NCBI RefSeq assembly: GCF_051622035.1 | Contig: NC_135367.1 | Location: 13,568,501-13,632,500, forward strand | Length of the DNA stretch: 64,000 nucleotides | Direction of reading: 5' to 3' | From: Arctopsyche grandis | Lineage: Eukaryota > Arthropoda > Insecta > Trichoptera > Hydropsychidae | Shown: in pieces, positions 35,435 to 47,703 of the stretch | How the letters are laid out: each line of letters opens with the position of its first letter | Position numbering within the stretch: position 1 is the first letter of the stretch | Notes under the pieces: generated by a model | What the model saw: only the letters and a program-made list of their open reading frames with translations | Told to the model about the DNA's origin: nothing | The model's database searches: none | Translations under genes and position numbers: made by a program

Positions 35435-37710
35435 TTCTATTAAATTTTAAACATTATAACACCTTGCACTGGAATAAGCTTTTACTCGGTGTATCCAATG
35501 GCAATAATGTAAAATTTTGATGACTGAATGTATCATTGAAGAATTTAATAATTCAACACTTCATATATTACATTTTTTTATACAAAAATAGGCTTCTCGA
35601 TTGTTCAAGGTGATAAGAAAAACATTAATCTATGGGTAAAATGCATAGAAACAGTTTATTATTAATTGAATATTTTATATATACACCTGGTTAATGTGAT
35701 TCTGGATGATCGAGATTTATTGCCTTTATAATATTTACTTACTTTCATTGGCAACTATTCAATTACATTATATGTACATAATATTAATTTAATAATCTAT
35801 ATTGCAGTGCAAGGGGTTACTGAAATTGAAAAAATATATATGATATTAAATACAATATTTTGTTATGTACGTTCGATCTTTGTACTCTCCATATTCTCAT
35901 TTTTTACTTAATTAATATATTTTACAAAGTATTAATATAATTATGTTCATTTTAACCAAATCGCAATATAAAAATTGGCTTTTCTGTACATATTCTATTC
36001 CTTTAACATAGATTTTATTACATTCGATTTTGTTTGACATTACATTTTATGTTGTTAAATTAGAGCGATTATTTGTTAACATTGCGTCAATGTCAATAAA
36101 TTTTTATTCAGGTTCACTTTTAAGTTTTATTTCTACAATGATAAAAAATCAGTGTTTATAAAAAATATATACAAACTGTGAAACCTTAATTCCAGACCAC
36201 TAGGGGGATGGTTTTTCTGTTAAATATGCATAAAATAACATATGTGTGTATGTTATAGTCCAAGTGTTCACCCCAGTTCGTTCATGACCATACTAGTTGG
36301 TTCATACACGAATTATTGGTTTTAATTAAAGTGCTAGTCTTCAAATAGACTCCTACCAGGTGTCGCATGAAACTTTTATCTGTCAAAACTTTTTGAGATG
36401 TTAAAACGCCAAATATTTTAAATGGGATATCTTATGGAAACCACATTACAACTTTGCCATAATTCCCATTTCCGCTAATATTAAAAATATTGCAACCCGG
36501 GGTAAGCTTTCATACATAGAGGATGGGATAAACGATTGAAAATACTTTAGCTTAAACATATGTATACCTATGTGAAACCAAGATCTATTACAATTACAAT
36601 TAGTATTCTTCTTGTGGTATGTAGGATATCAAGTGGCTGATAAATTGCAATCATGTACTGTATGAAATTTATGAGAATGACCTGGCTATGACTACTCATG
36701 CGAGCTGACCGCGAGAAGAACCAGAGGGATGACCAAGGTTTCTGAAGGACGGCAATCTATGTTGGGTTTACATAAAGCGAAAGATAAACAGCAAAATATA
36801 ACAATTCGGTAGATCAAAGTCTGAAGTATCATATGATATAAATATATTCAGCATTTTTTTGAGAACATACTGATATTAGTTTGTTAAATCGAGGTTTTAT
36901 TGTATTGGCAAATAAATTAAATTTCAATATATTTTTTTCTAGTTTGAAGGCAATATTCTTAATTATTATTAATTGAATTATATTATATTAATATTCTTAA
37001 TAATTAATATTGAATTATAATTCATTAAATTAAAATAAATAAAACATATATACTTTAATTTTCACATGATTTTAAACGTAATTGGTCCATCTATAGTATT
37101 ATATAGGTATATGGTCAATTGGATGTAAAGTTAAAAATAACACTAGTGGAAACCTCATGTGCTCATAATAGTGTTCTAGCTCACTACTAATTAATGGCAG
37201 TGTATGACATTACTTCTAATTTTAAAATTCAATTGACCAATATACCATACATTGGTTAATCATTGTTTCAAATACCTTTATTTCGTGTTGAAGTTTCATA
37301 GCAAGGGCGGCGCATACTTCCGGTATCATAGCGGAAATAGCTTGTTTTGATATATTGAACAGCTGCATCATGGAGTTGTAAGAATCTCCAGTAGCCAAGA
37401 ACCTCAATGTGACTAGCAAGCGCTCTTTAACAGATATGGCAAGCCTCAATATTGTGTCTTGTCTAGAGATAATCGGCCCGATTTTATTTACCAAGTCATC
37501 GAAATCGAGGCTTGACATTCCGAGAGCGCTTTGAAGGTGAGCGATCGCTAAGTGATGATCAAGACGAGGATCGGCCTCTGCTCGAGTCTCTTCTCGATCA
37601 TTCCTCTTTTTCAAGGAAGGTCGCATCCAGCAGCTCCGCTTGCGTTTTTTTCTTTCGTTAATGATAATATAAGCTGCAGCAGCTATTATCACATCTTCTT
37701 CGTACCACAT
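33553..37710 (-). CDS. HARBI1-like nuclease, PIF/Harbinger DDE_Tnp_4 family (two exons)
   Basis: Minus-strand exons are 37710-37276 and 34350-33553, joined in phase 0 (donor AAG|GTATTT, acceptor TGCTTTCAG). The product is 410 residues, a usual length for this family. The ATG at 37710 is chosen because the frame upstream reaches a possible splice acceptor without another ATG. Residues 1-145 match the family N-terminus: basic region, RPSLKKR, then SVKERLLVTLRFLATGDSY and the helical ISKQAISAMIPEVC. Residues 146-410 hold the DDE nuclease fold: VVDGRH (D174), NANYQF, FNYRLSRVQRVSENVFG (E298) and LHNYL. Compared with the usual VDVG, SDGG and GDEAF motifs, this protein has FNVEF (N211), SEDEAF and LGNSAF (N260). 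Catalysis is therefore doubtful. No terminal inverted repeats were found around the pair. Confidence 0.82.
34520..34735 (-). repeat. tRNA-derived SINE
   Basis: On the minus strand the head carries an A-box-like TAGCTCGGTGGTTACG and the B box GGTTCAAGCCC. A body follows with CTGACCAGACTTGGATATTTG and then ATTTATCTGATTTCATTG. The body matches copies at 29225-29365 and 60455-60560. It ends near the 3' end of the MADF intron and lies in the nuclease intron. Confidence 0.75.
35435..37221. other. Intronic and flanking AT-rich sequence
   Basis: This lies inside the nuclease intron and downstream of the MADF stop codon. No further exon or RNA was recognised. Very AT-rich stretches near 36950-37030 contain partly palindromic ATTAAT-type repeats. 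ATTAAA at about 35438 could serve as a MADF poly(A) signal, but it is very close to the stop codon. Confidence 0.45.
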
Positions 37711-37725
37711 GATGACAAAATTCAA

Positions 37726-38173
37726 CTAGAAAACAATTAACAAACAATAAGATACATATAAAAATGTAAGTTTATTAGTAGCAATTTCATTTAAGATACT
37801 TTTTACAAGTGTAAATGCTGGGACTCATCATTTGAATGTTTAACTAGTGATAGATGCCATTTTATTGGTCCTATGTGGATGCCGTGTGTGTTAAATCGTG
37901 AAACAACTGTACAGCCTTGTGTTATTGACATATTTCTACTTTGTGGATACTTCTTTTTTCTCGTCACATGCTTTGGTTTAGGAATATTGATTATGACTGA
38001 TATCCATGAGTTGTTATTAGATGTAGATTGAATAGTAGTATGAATAGATTTTGTGTCACTCAGACTATGTATGTAATTCACGAATTTCAACGTTACATAC
38101 ATATGCTATATTTTCAGAAACTATTGTGAATATATATTGCTTTTAAAGTTTTAACTATTGCTTTATTTTTCAG
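37726..38173. other. Upstream region of the nuclease gene; no gene seen
   Basis: This is 5' flanking sequence for the minus-strand nuclease gene. TTTTCTAG just before the in-frame TTG at 37725 could be a splice acceptor for an upstream non-coding exon. A 99-codon minus-strand frame (37803-38102) has no recognisable domain and was not called. Confidence 0.4.
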
Positions 38174-38337
38174 ATGGATGGAGAAAGTTTTTCCAAATCA
38201 TCATAATGAAAAAACGATTAGGAAAAGTTCTGATCTAACATCACACAAGTGTGACGTTTGTTCAAAGTCATTCACATACATTAACCACAAATTATATCGG
38301 CAAATGAAAATTCACACTGGACCTACGATTTTTTAAA
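38174..38337 (+). pseudogene. Orphan C2H2 zinc-finger fragment
   Basis: After a good splice acceptor (TTTATTTTTCAG), one frame stays open for 54 codons and encodes a single finger, HKCDVCSKSFTY, ending in MKIHTG. The first zinc-binding His is replaced by Arg in the expected position (LYRQMKIH). The frame then stops, while sequence resembling the next linker continues in another frame. It is probably the truncated 3' exon of the ZAD pseudogene at 29792 or of a related copy. Confidence 0.65.
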
Positions 38338-39309
38338 TTTAAACCCTACATAAATGTGAGATATTAAATTTAAAAAATTCTGTTTTCTTTGAGTTTTATT
38401 TACACGAATACACAAATAGTTCAAGCATAATATCACATAAAATTTAATAATGAACTTACGTTAATTTTCGAATTTGTATACATAAATGCCGAAATATTTC
38501 AAATAACGTATGGGAGGAAACTACATGACTATAATGTGTTACTAAAGGTGATCAGATAATTTTCGTTGCAATTGTAATATATAAATGATCTATATTAACA
38601 TACGCAGTATGTATTTCGTGGTCGGAAATGGTTACACGTTCGATCCGGGATGTTTTATCACTGCATACTAATTATATGGATATAAACTGATGGTTTTCAC
38701 TATTTTAGATGGTGCTACAGCGGTATGTACATAGATGATATTTTTATAGTAAAATATTAATATGCAGTTATAACGGTAACCTACGGTGATATCGGGTCAG
38801 TTTTAATAAATTTTTATTTTTTTAGAAAAATAAAATCGGGTCAACGTTATAATAAATTATAATGTTTTTTAGAAAAATTTTATTTTTCGTAAAATATATT
38901 TGAATATCTTTTTATTACTTCAACGGATGTTGAAAGTTATCAATAGCGTATTACAATTGGTCATCTAAAAATCCCGATGCAATAATTATAATTGTTCACC
39001 TGCAGTTATCGGTCAACCAAGATAATGATTAGTAGACAAAACCGCTTCCAGACTATTTCATACAATACGAGCCATGTTTGGATGGTCTATTTGTCATTAT
39101 GAAATGTCAAATCAGCATTAATATTAAAGTAACCAATCACAGACCGGTATTGGGACCCAATAGTCCCTTGTAGGCGGTCTTTCATCAGTGCTGTCAACTT
39201 ATATTTGATCAACATACAAAACATTAAACAAGTCTAGCATATATTAAATGTAAGAAAGTATAATCGGATTATAAGTTCATTATAATAAAATTATAATCGG
39301 AGACAAGTA
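38338..39309. other. AT-rich intergenic sequence, no feature recognised
   Basis: No open frame of note and no repeat could be classified here. Confidence 0.5.
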
Positions 39310-40114
39310 TAAAGGTATGTTCATACCTAGTCAGCACGTACCGACTTCAGCAGATATCCGGCCGTACGAAAAGTATTCTTTGGTACATTTTGTATGGGTA
39401 TATTCATACCAACCGTCACGTTTACGCCACGGCAGGCTTACAGCAGTACCCTGTTCATACCTTACAGCAACGTATCGTATCCGTTTTTTTGGCCATCGTG
39501 GAAATATACACTCGAATTACGTGCCATGAGTCTGACGCTTTGCTGTTTTGGACCAATTATCGATAGTGATAGTTGACAGCTGTTCAATCTTTCGACATGG
39601 TTTTGGCGCAAATATTTAAAAAAAATAATAATTTTTTACGGAAATATTTAAAAAAAATTTGTCCATCATCCACAAGCTCCTTATACAGTGTCCAAAACTC
39701 TCTTTCGGTTTTTCTATTTTTTAACATGGGATGCACATCAAAACGCCTCCATGCTTTTTTATTGCCTTCTTGAGCTTCTTCTTCCAACAACAGCGCGATT
39801 ATACATAATTTTTCGTTCGATAAACGTCGAAACATTTTTGCTGACTTGTATTCTGACGCGTAGCTACGAATGCACGTGTATGCATTCATATTGCAAGTAC
39901 TCGACAATACGACGTAAGCAATATTGCGCCGTATCGTCATGGCCTCTAATGTATAAGTAAGCCGATTTTGCCTTGCACTCAGCCAAATTGCTGTAAACGT
40001 GACGTGACCGCGACGTGTAGGTAGATATGAATAGAAATGTAATAAAATGACATATTTGAAACGGAGTCGTGCAGTGCTGAAGCCGTGCAGTGCTGTTAAG
40101 TATGAACAGACTTT
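39310..40114. mobile_element. PIF/Harbinger element remnant with terminal inverted repeats
   Basis: The left end (from about 39312, GGTATGTTCATACC) and the complement of the right end (about 40113, AGTCTGTTCATACTTAAC) align over roughly 40 bp, including CAGCAC and ACTTCAGCA / GCTTCAGCA. Subterminal TTCATACC motifs recur at about 39400 and 39452. The element carries a truncated Harbinger N-terminal reading frame on the minus strand. No clean 3-bp target duplication could be assigned because the exact ends are ambiguous. Confidence 0.75.
39584..39835 (-). pseudogene. Truncated PIF/Harbinger transposase N-terminus
   Basis: The frame from the ATG at 39835 begins MFRRLSNEKLCIIALLLEE and continues with the family's WRRFDVHPMLKNR and EFWTLYKELVDDGQIFFKYFR motifs, which precede the nuclease domain in Harbinger transposases. 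Homology ends abruptly in A/T-rich low-complexity sequence, and the whole DDE domain is missing. It is an internally deleted copy and not closely related to the nuclease at 33553-37710. Confidence 0.72.
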
Positions 40115-40374
40115 AACACGTGAGGGCGGATCTAGTATATTCTAGATCTATGATTGTATCTGTTTAAATGCACTCGTCGCATTGGAGCGATCTTTAAAGG
40201 TGAGCATTCGTGTTATATGAAATAAAAAAATAATAAAACATTTTTCGTGTCACTGTAAGTAAATTTTTATAACATAATATAATGTCATTGGTACTAGTGG
40301 TTGTCATATTTTGTAGGTTAGAATACTGCTTAGTTTGCTGTAAGTGAAAGCTGAGAAGTGAGAAGTGTTAGGAG
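40115..40374 (+). promoter_or_regulatory. Proximal upstream region of the ZAD zinc-finger gene
   Basis: Only about 260 bp separate the Harbinger right terminus from the ATG. The segment must hold the core promoter or 5' UTR unless an upstream exon exists. TTTAAAGGTGAGC near 40196 could be a 5'-UTR splice donor. No TATA box was assigned. Confidence 0.35.
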
Positions 40375-43300
40375 ATGGAGTGTCGGCTATGTCTTTCATT
40401 TCAACCAGCTGAGTCGTCCATTTCCATCTATGACAATCAGTCATTAGTACAACAAATCAAAGGCTGCTGTCAGCTACAGGTCAGTTCATTTTCGATTTGC
40501 GGAAGCAATATAACTCTAGAATTGCATGGCTACGGGTATGTTTGTTTAATATTTATGTTAAAGATTTATATTAACTGTTATATATTTTATATTAAACTCG
40601 ACTTAAATAAGGTGACTATTCGTATTGGTTTTTTTTTTTTTGGGTATCTGTCCTGGTAAGTCATGAGATAAAACCAGTACACTTATTTATCTAATAGTAT
40701 GTAATAGATGGATTGAAATTGAAAAGTGATCGTATACAAATATTGGCAAAGTTGTCGAAAATTGTCTAATTTGTATTTTATAAACTTACAGATGAAGGAA
40801 GATGAAACATTTCCAAATGAAATATGCCTATTGTGTGAGTCCAACCTAAAATCATTCGCATGTTTTAAAACTATGTGTATTAAGAGTGATGTTACGCGAA
40901 GAGCAATGAATATCAAAACAGAAGAAATTATATTAGACGACTTAAATTGGGAGGAAGAAAATAGCAGTAAATTCGATGCATATGAGGTAAATAAAGAAAT
41001 TTCTATGTGCAATAGTGAAGAAAGTATGTTGGTGAAATTTAAATTTATTAATTCGCAATTTTGAATATGGAATTAATTGAAAATTGAAACAAGTGTTCTT
41101 AATAATCTTTTGATTTTACAGACTGGTAGGGAAACTGGCTGTCATGAAACTGAAGAAATCATTCAAAATATTCCACTCACAGAATTTGATGTAAGGAAAG
41201 GTTCAAATAAGGACTCGCTTACGTGTAAAATCTGTTCAAAATATTGTGCACGAAAATCAAGCTTCGATGACCATATGAATATCCACACTGGGGAAAAGCC
41301 GTATGTATGCAATATATGCTCAAAATCCTTTGCATATAATTCCTCCTTAAAGGTTCATATGCGTATTCATGCAACGGACCAACAAAACAAATGTGAGATA
41401 TGTCACAAATTATTCGTATCCAGTTCCCACTTGATAATGCACATGAACAGCCATACTGGGGAAAAGCCGTACACGTGTGATGTGTGCGTAAAATCGTTTG
41501 GATCTAAATCTTATTTAGTCGCACATATGAATACTCACACTGGGAAAAAGCCACACAAATGTGACAGTTGTTTAAAATCATTTACATTGAAGTCGGATTT
41601 AGCGAGGCATTTGAATATACACACGGGAGAAAAACCATACAAATGTGATATATGTCTGAAACCGTTCACAACTGAACACAATTTATCGGTTCACAAAAAA
41701 AATCATACAGAGGAAAAAGCATACAGTTGTGATGTATGTTTGAAGTTATTCACATATAAATCATTTTTATTGGAGCATATGAAACTTCATGTTGAAGAGA
41801 AATCACACAAGTGTGATATCTGTTCAAAATCATTTACAAAAAAGTCTTCTTTAGAAGTACATTTATATACTCACATAGGAGAAAAACCATTCAAATGTGT
41901 CGACTGCTCGAAATCATTTGCAACTGAATACTATCTATCAATTCATAGGAAAACTCATTCCAATAAAAAGCCATACAAATGTGACCGATGTTTGAAAACA
42001 TTCTGTTATAAAACTTCTTTAAATTGTCACATGAAAAAACACGACGGACTAAAACCCCATAAATGTGAAATCTGCTCGAAATCATTCCCATTTAAATGTC
42101 ACTTGATGACACATATGATAACTCACAGAGATCTTAAACAAAACAAATGCGACGTGTGCTTAAAGTCGTTCACCACTTCACAATACTTGGTGATGCATAT
42201 GAAAAATCACACAATGGAAAAATCTCTGTCGTCCGATGCATTATTGACACATACGAAAATTGATGATCCGAATAATCACAGTGTAGATAAAATTTTCGGC
42301 TGTGATATGTGTCCAAGATTTTTTGTAACTTATCGTAGGTTATTGAATCATAAAAAAACCCACTCTGAAGATAATCCTCTCATGTGTAATATATGTTTGA
42401 AAACATTTACAACGAAGCTTTACTTAGAAGCGCATATGAAGACTCATTCTGGGGAAAAACCATTCAAATGTGACAACTGCGAAAAATCTTTTGCAAAAAA
42501 AGTATCTTTAAAATTCCATGCATATACCCACTCTGGGAAAAAACCATTTGAATGTAATATCTGTTCGAAATCCTTCACAAATGATTACATCTTTAAAATT
42601 CATATGCAAGTCCATTCTAAAGGAAAACAGTATAAATGCGAAAAGTGTTCAAAATCATTCGGATATAAAAGCTCTTTAAATAATCACATGAAATACCACG
42701 CAGGACTAAAACCCCACAAGTGTGACATCTGCTTGAAGTCTTTTACTTTTAAATCTCACTTAGCGGCACATGTGATAACCCACAGAGGGCTTAAACAATA
42801 CAAATGTGAAATTTGCTTAAAATCATTCACCACTTCACACTACTTGGTAACTCATTTGAAAACTCACACAGTTGAAAAACTGTTCTCTTGCAATATATGT
42901 TCCAAATCGTTTGCAACGAAATCATCACTGTTACTGCATAATCATATACATACCGGGGAAGCACTGAATAAATGTGAAGTATGTTCTAAATCATTTGCAT
43001 ATAAATCGCAATTGGTAATGCATATGCATAGCCATACTGGAGAAAAGCCGTATACCTGTGACATATGTTCGAAATCATTTGGAACAAAGTCGTATTTAAT
43101 GCTACATATAAACGCTCACACTGGAAGAACACCTTTTAAATGCAACATCTGTTTCAAAAAGTTCATGTCGGATTATGAACTAAAGATACATTCGAATATT
43201 CACATTGCAGGCCAAACTTACAACTGCGATATGTGCCCAAAATTTTTTATATCCCATCAAAGGCTATTGTCACATAAAAAAACGCATTCTGAAAATAAAC

Positions 43301-45075
43301 CATGTGTCTGTGATATATGTTTCAAAACATTTACACTGAAACGTCACTTAGCAGCACATATTAAGACTCATTCTATGGAAAAACCATACAAATGTGATAT
43401 TTGCCAAAAATCGTTTAGAAAAAAGGCATCTTTAAAAATACACGCATATTCTCACATAGGGAAGAAACCACACGAGTGCAGTATCTGCTTCAAATCCTTC
43501 TCAAATGGATCTAACCTAAACGTTCATATAAAAGTCCATAGTGAGGAAAAACATTACAAATGCGACAAGTGTTCGAAATTATTTATATATAAAACCTCTT
43601 TAAATAATCACATGAAATATCACGCAGAATTAAAACCCCATAATTGTGACATCTGCTTGCAGTCTTTCACTTTTAAATCTCACCTGATGGCACATGTGGC
43701 AACTCATGGAGAGCTTGAGCAATATAAATGCGATATGTGCTTAAAATCATTCACCACTTCACACCACTTGATAATGCATGTGAAAACACACACAATGGAA
43801 ACATTGTTCCCTTGCGATATGTGTTCCAAATCGTTCGCAACGGAATCATCACTGCTATTGCATAATCATATCCATACCGAGGAAGCACCAAAAAAATGTG
43901 AAGTATGTTTTAAATCATTTTCATTCGACTCGCAATTGACATCACATATGCTTACCCATACTGGGGAAGAGAAGTATACTTGTGACATATGCTCGAAATC
44001 ATTTGGAACAAAGTCGTATTTAATGCTACATATAAACGCCCATACTGGAAGAACACCTTTTAAATGTGATATCTGTTTGAAAAAGTTTATGTCAGATTAT
44101 GAACTAAAGATACATTCGAATATTCACATTGCAGATGAAACTTACAACTGTGACATGTGCCCGAAAGTTTTTACATCTCAGCACAGTTTATTGACGCATA
44201 AAAAAACGCACTCTGAAGCTAAACCCCATATGTGTAGTATATGTTTGAAAAAATTCACATTGAAGCCTCTCTTGGCAGCACACATCAAGACTCATTCTGG
44301 GGAAAAGCCGTATAAATGTGACATGTGCCAAAAATCGTTCAAAAAAAAGTCATCTTTAAAAACACATGTATATCTTCACACTGGGAGAAAACTATGCAAA
44401 TGTACCATTTGCCCAAAATCCTTCACAAATGAATACATATTAAAAAATCATATCAAAATGCATTCTGAAGGAAATCAGTACAAATGCGACAAGTGTTCAA
44501 AATCATTTGGATATAAATCCTCATTAAATAATCACATGAAGTATCACACAGGATTAAAACCGCATAACTGTGATATCTGCTTCAAGTCTTTTACTTTTAA
44601 ATCTCACTTGGCGGCACACAGCAAGATTCACAGCGGTCTGAAACCTTACAAATGCGAAGTCTGTCTGAAGTCGTTTACGACTTCAACATTCTTAGTATTG
44701 CATATGAAGAGCCATAACGAGAATAAGCCATACAAATGTGACGTATGTTTGAAATCGTTTGCATTTAAATCTTCCTTGGTGTCACATATGCATATTCATT
44801 CGGGAAAAACGTCACACAAATGTGAAATATGTTCCAAATTATTTCTATCTAACTCACACTTGGTTGCCCATATGAACACCCATACTGGGGAAAAGCCGTA
44901 CACATGTGACATGTGTTTGAAGGGATATGGATCTAAATCTTACTTGGTAACGCATATGAAAATTCACACTGGAAATAAACCGCATAAATGTGTTTTATGT
45001 TCAAAATCTTTTTCATACAAATCATCTTTGGTTACACATTCCAAAATTCATAATCAAGAAAAACATATATTGTAA
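40375..45075 (+). CDS. ZAD-type C2H2 zinc-finger protein with 45 fingers
   Basis: Predicted exons are 40375-40479, 40792-40986 and 41122-45075, all phase 0 with GT/AG borders (CAG|GTCAGT, GAG|GTAAAT; acceptors TTACAG and TTTTACAG). The product is about 1417 residues, large for the family. Residues 1-75 form the ZAD: the MECRLC Cys pair, then EICLLCESNLKSF and a distal Cys. ZAD mediates dimerisation in many insect transcription factors. An acidic linker (TEEIILDDLNWEEE) follows. From residue 135 the last exon encodes 45 CX2CX12HX3-5H fingers, many joined by TGEKPY-type linkers. A relic finger without cysteines lies between fingers 12 and 13. Fingers 13-23, 24-34 and 35-41 are copies of one module. 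It is probably a nuclear DNA-binding regulator; its target is unknown. ATTAAA at 45133 may be the poly(A) signal. Confidence 0.93.
42301..44740 (+). repeat. 924-bp intragenic tandem module (11 zinc fingers)
   Basis: The finger motif starting CDMCP recurs at 42301, 43225 and 44149, exactly 924 bp apart (11 fingers of 84 bp). The modules match finger by finger, for example FMSDYELKIHSNIH ends the first two. The third is partial: it follows the module for about seven fingers and then passes into fingers resembling those at the start of the array. Shorter similarity extends to fingers 8-12. This indicates growth by in-frame unequal exchange. Confidence 0.85.
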
Positions 45076-45274
45076 CCATATACCTGATTGCTATTAATGC
45101 AAATCACCAGAGCATAAGTAAATACCTTACTTATTAAAGCCTATGTAAATTTTGAAACTACATATGAAACTGTTATTGATAGTTTGAGAACATCATTTGT
45201 CAGTGAAAACCGATCTCAATGATATTTAACCTTTTACCCCATAATTCTAATTATATTATGCTAGTTCTTTTACC

Positions 45275-45456
45275 CAGCTTCGCTCAGTATTTGTAATATA
45301 AACAGCTTAAACACGGTGAATCTAATAGTAAATATTCATTTGTTTTTATATTAAATTTATTTGAATCGAAAAAAAAATTGAATCGTCATAGAAAGGATGT
45401 TCCCAACCAAAAATACAAAGTCTCTTTCGAAATTATATATTAGATAGATTACTGGG
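45275..45456 (+). repeat. Dispersed repeat, copy 1
   Basis: Sequence from TTGTAATATAAAC through ATTTATTTGAATCGAAAAA to TACAAAGTCTCTTTCGAAAT recurs in the same order at 46755-46960. The family was not recognised. Confidence 0.55.
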
Positions 45457-45480
45457 ACCTATGAAGTTTATTTGTTGTGT

Positions 45481-45730
45481 GCAAAAGTTATTTTTTAAAG
45501 CCACTGCATATTGCACTGGTAGAGTTATTGCATACCAGTAGAGTGGTCGTAGGTTCAAGTACCAGCCAAATACGCTGCTGGCGAGATTTTGTCGTTATTA
45601 AAACACAGATCTACCGTCTCTTGTTGGAATTTTTCTTTTTTTTGTAACTTAATTGTTTTGAAGGATCCAATAAATCGGTATCCTCCCCGTCAGTTTCTCG
45701 CAAATTCGATCTATTAGCATATCAAATTTT
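45481..45730 (+). repeat. Putative tRNA-derived SINE
   Basis: The head contains CACTGGTAGAGTTATTGC (A-box-like) and GTAGGTTCAAGTACC (B-box-like) at tRNA-like spacing. A body with ATAAATCGGTATCCTCCCCG follows. It is less well supported than the three related minus-strand SINE copies elsewhere in the window. Confidence 0.45.
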
Positions 45731-46754
45731 GTGTGTATCAAAAAATTGTTGATTGTCCATAGATGTCTCTATTGTATCTCTATGTTCTGTTATGTTTGAA
45801 GAATTGTTAGTATTTATGTACAAAAATAATCTAACCATATGTGTCGCCTTGAGGGTAATTTCTGTCATGGCACATATGATGTATATATGTATAATAATAA
45901 TAAAAAAAATCCATTAATGTAACAATTTTCTTTTATTTTGCGTACATGTATTTTTTTTGCCCCATATATCACCCCAATACGATAAAATATAACATTTTAA
46001 CGTGTTATATGTAAATTAGTAAATTTTCTCGGAATTTTTTGTATTCAAAACAAAGATGGGAGAATAATGGTCGACAAGTTTCTCCTACATTTCTTCAAAT
46101 ATTTGAATCACCAATATCAATCACTGTCAATACAAGAATAAAATATTACCGAAAACACCCAAGAGATGAGGTTTGCGAAGGGACGCGACGGTGCAGGTTT
46201 GACGTGCCGCGTTCCTCTCTCTGTGTTTTCACCTTAAATAGAAGTCCACAATAATTTTTAAAATCAAAATAACAATATTTTCTTTAGAGACTGCTTCCAT
46301 CATACAAATATTCGTTGAGTCGTTAATCATTCAAAATTTATCAAAATCGTCTCATTCAAACTTCAATATGTGACAGTTGATTGATTATTTTTTAATATCA
46401 GAAAATTTGAACTTCTAAAAAAAAGAAATGTGAAAAATATTCACTTTTCGGGGGCACTGGGGGCAAAGCCCCTAGGGCGTCGGTGATGCACAAAATGTAT
46501 CACTTCGTAATTCGTAATTTCTAATTTGTGCATCAATTTATTTCCGAAACCAGCCGTTTCGATTTCGATTCTGGATTCTGGAAGTGCACACACACACATT
46601 CATTCATCATTTCAAACGGGTTAGATTGCTAAGTGTATAATGTGCCACTTTTTATTACGATTAGTATTACGTGCACGTGCGCCTATAAAATACCTTACAT
46701 TATACTTATATAACATATAACTTTATTTTTATTCGTGTTTCAACGGGCACAACA
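45731..46754. other. Intergenic sequence without a recognised gene
   Basis: A short GC-rich patch at about 46449-46480 (GGGGGCACTGGGGGCAAAGC) and a CACACACA tract near 46588 stand out. A 71-codon plus-strand frame at 46039 has no recognisable domain. Confidence 0.4.
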
Positions 46755-46960
46755 CTAGTTTGTAATATAAACCGCTTAAACATGGCTAATTTAATAGTAA
46801 GCATTCATTTGTATTTTTATTATTTATTAAATTTATTTGAATCGAAAAAAATAATATTCAACGATATCGATATCGTCGTCAGAGAAACTTTAATTTATTT
46901 TGGATGCTCTTACCGAAACCTCACATAGTTACAAAGTCTCTCTCGAAATCATATATTAGA
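46755..46960 (+). repeat. Dispersed repeat, copy 2
   Basis: This is the second copy of the 45275-45456 repeat, with small insertions such as CGATATCGATATCG. It is preceded by CAACGGGCACAACACTAG (46741-46758), which reappears inverted near 54922. A CTAG end is reminiscent of Helitron 3' termini, but no hairpin was established. Confidence 0.5.
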
Positions 46961-47703
46961 TAATATCAGAAATAAAATATTATTCTTATTCAATATGTTC
47001 AATTTAAAAATCGCCACAGGAGAAATTTTTTTTCAGATATTTGAGAAAGCTTGGTGAAGAATATGAGCCACTCAATATGACCCAATCAATGGGCCACTGT
47101 TCGAAGAAGAGTATCTTCAAAAGTCTTCATATGTACATATATGTATGTATTCATAATAGATTGACATATTTGTGTTTGATCTGATGTCTGAAGAGTCAGG
47201 GATTCTCAAAATAATCATTACTGATTGATACGTTGGCTAACTTTAAGTTTTTTCATCAGAAGGACTGCAACAGTTTTAATATTTTGGTTTCTTAGTATTT
47301 AGTTCAAATAATAAATATGACAATCTAAAAGAAAATAAATGAATTCCGTGACAAGTTTGTTACAAGGTCATAGAATTGTCGATTGTGGGCCCCAAAACTG
47401 AAAATTTTTGCTCAAAGCCGACATGAAATCATAAAACCTTCGAATTGAATAGAATGTGGATAAGTTCAGGACCGATGAGAGGGGGGGGGGGGGAGAGCCG
47501 ATGTATAAAGGGACGTTCAACTGGCCGACATTGATATATTTTATATTATTCTATATAAAAATACGTGTATTTATTTAATGATAAATGTTTATTATTTTTC
47601 GTTCCACGCATCTTTTGTTTCCATGTGAAATTGTACGTGTTATATCATGTTTTCTTATTCAATTATTATTAAAAAAAAAAATAGCAACCAGCATATGTAT
47701 AGG

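Noticed and set aside
39317-39960. Plus-strand frames in the Harbinger remnant
   Set aside because: They are antisense to the recognisable Harbinger N-terminal motifs or are made of terminal repeat sequence.
40726-41064. Read-through frame continuing past ZAD exon 2
   Set aside because: It ignores the good donor at 40987 and the acceptor at 41121, which join the ZAD to the finger array in phase.
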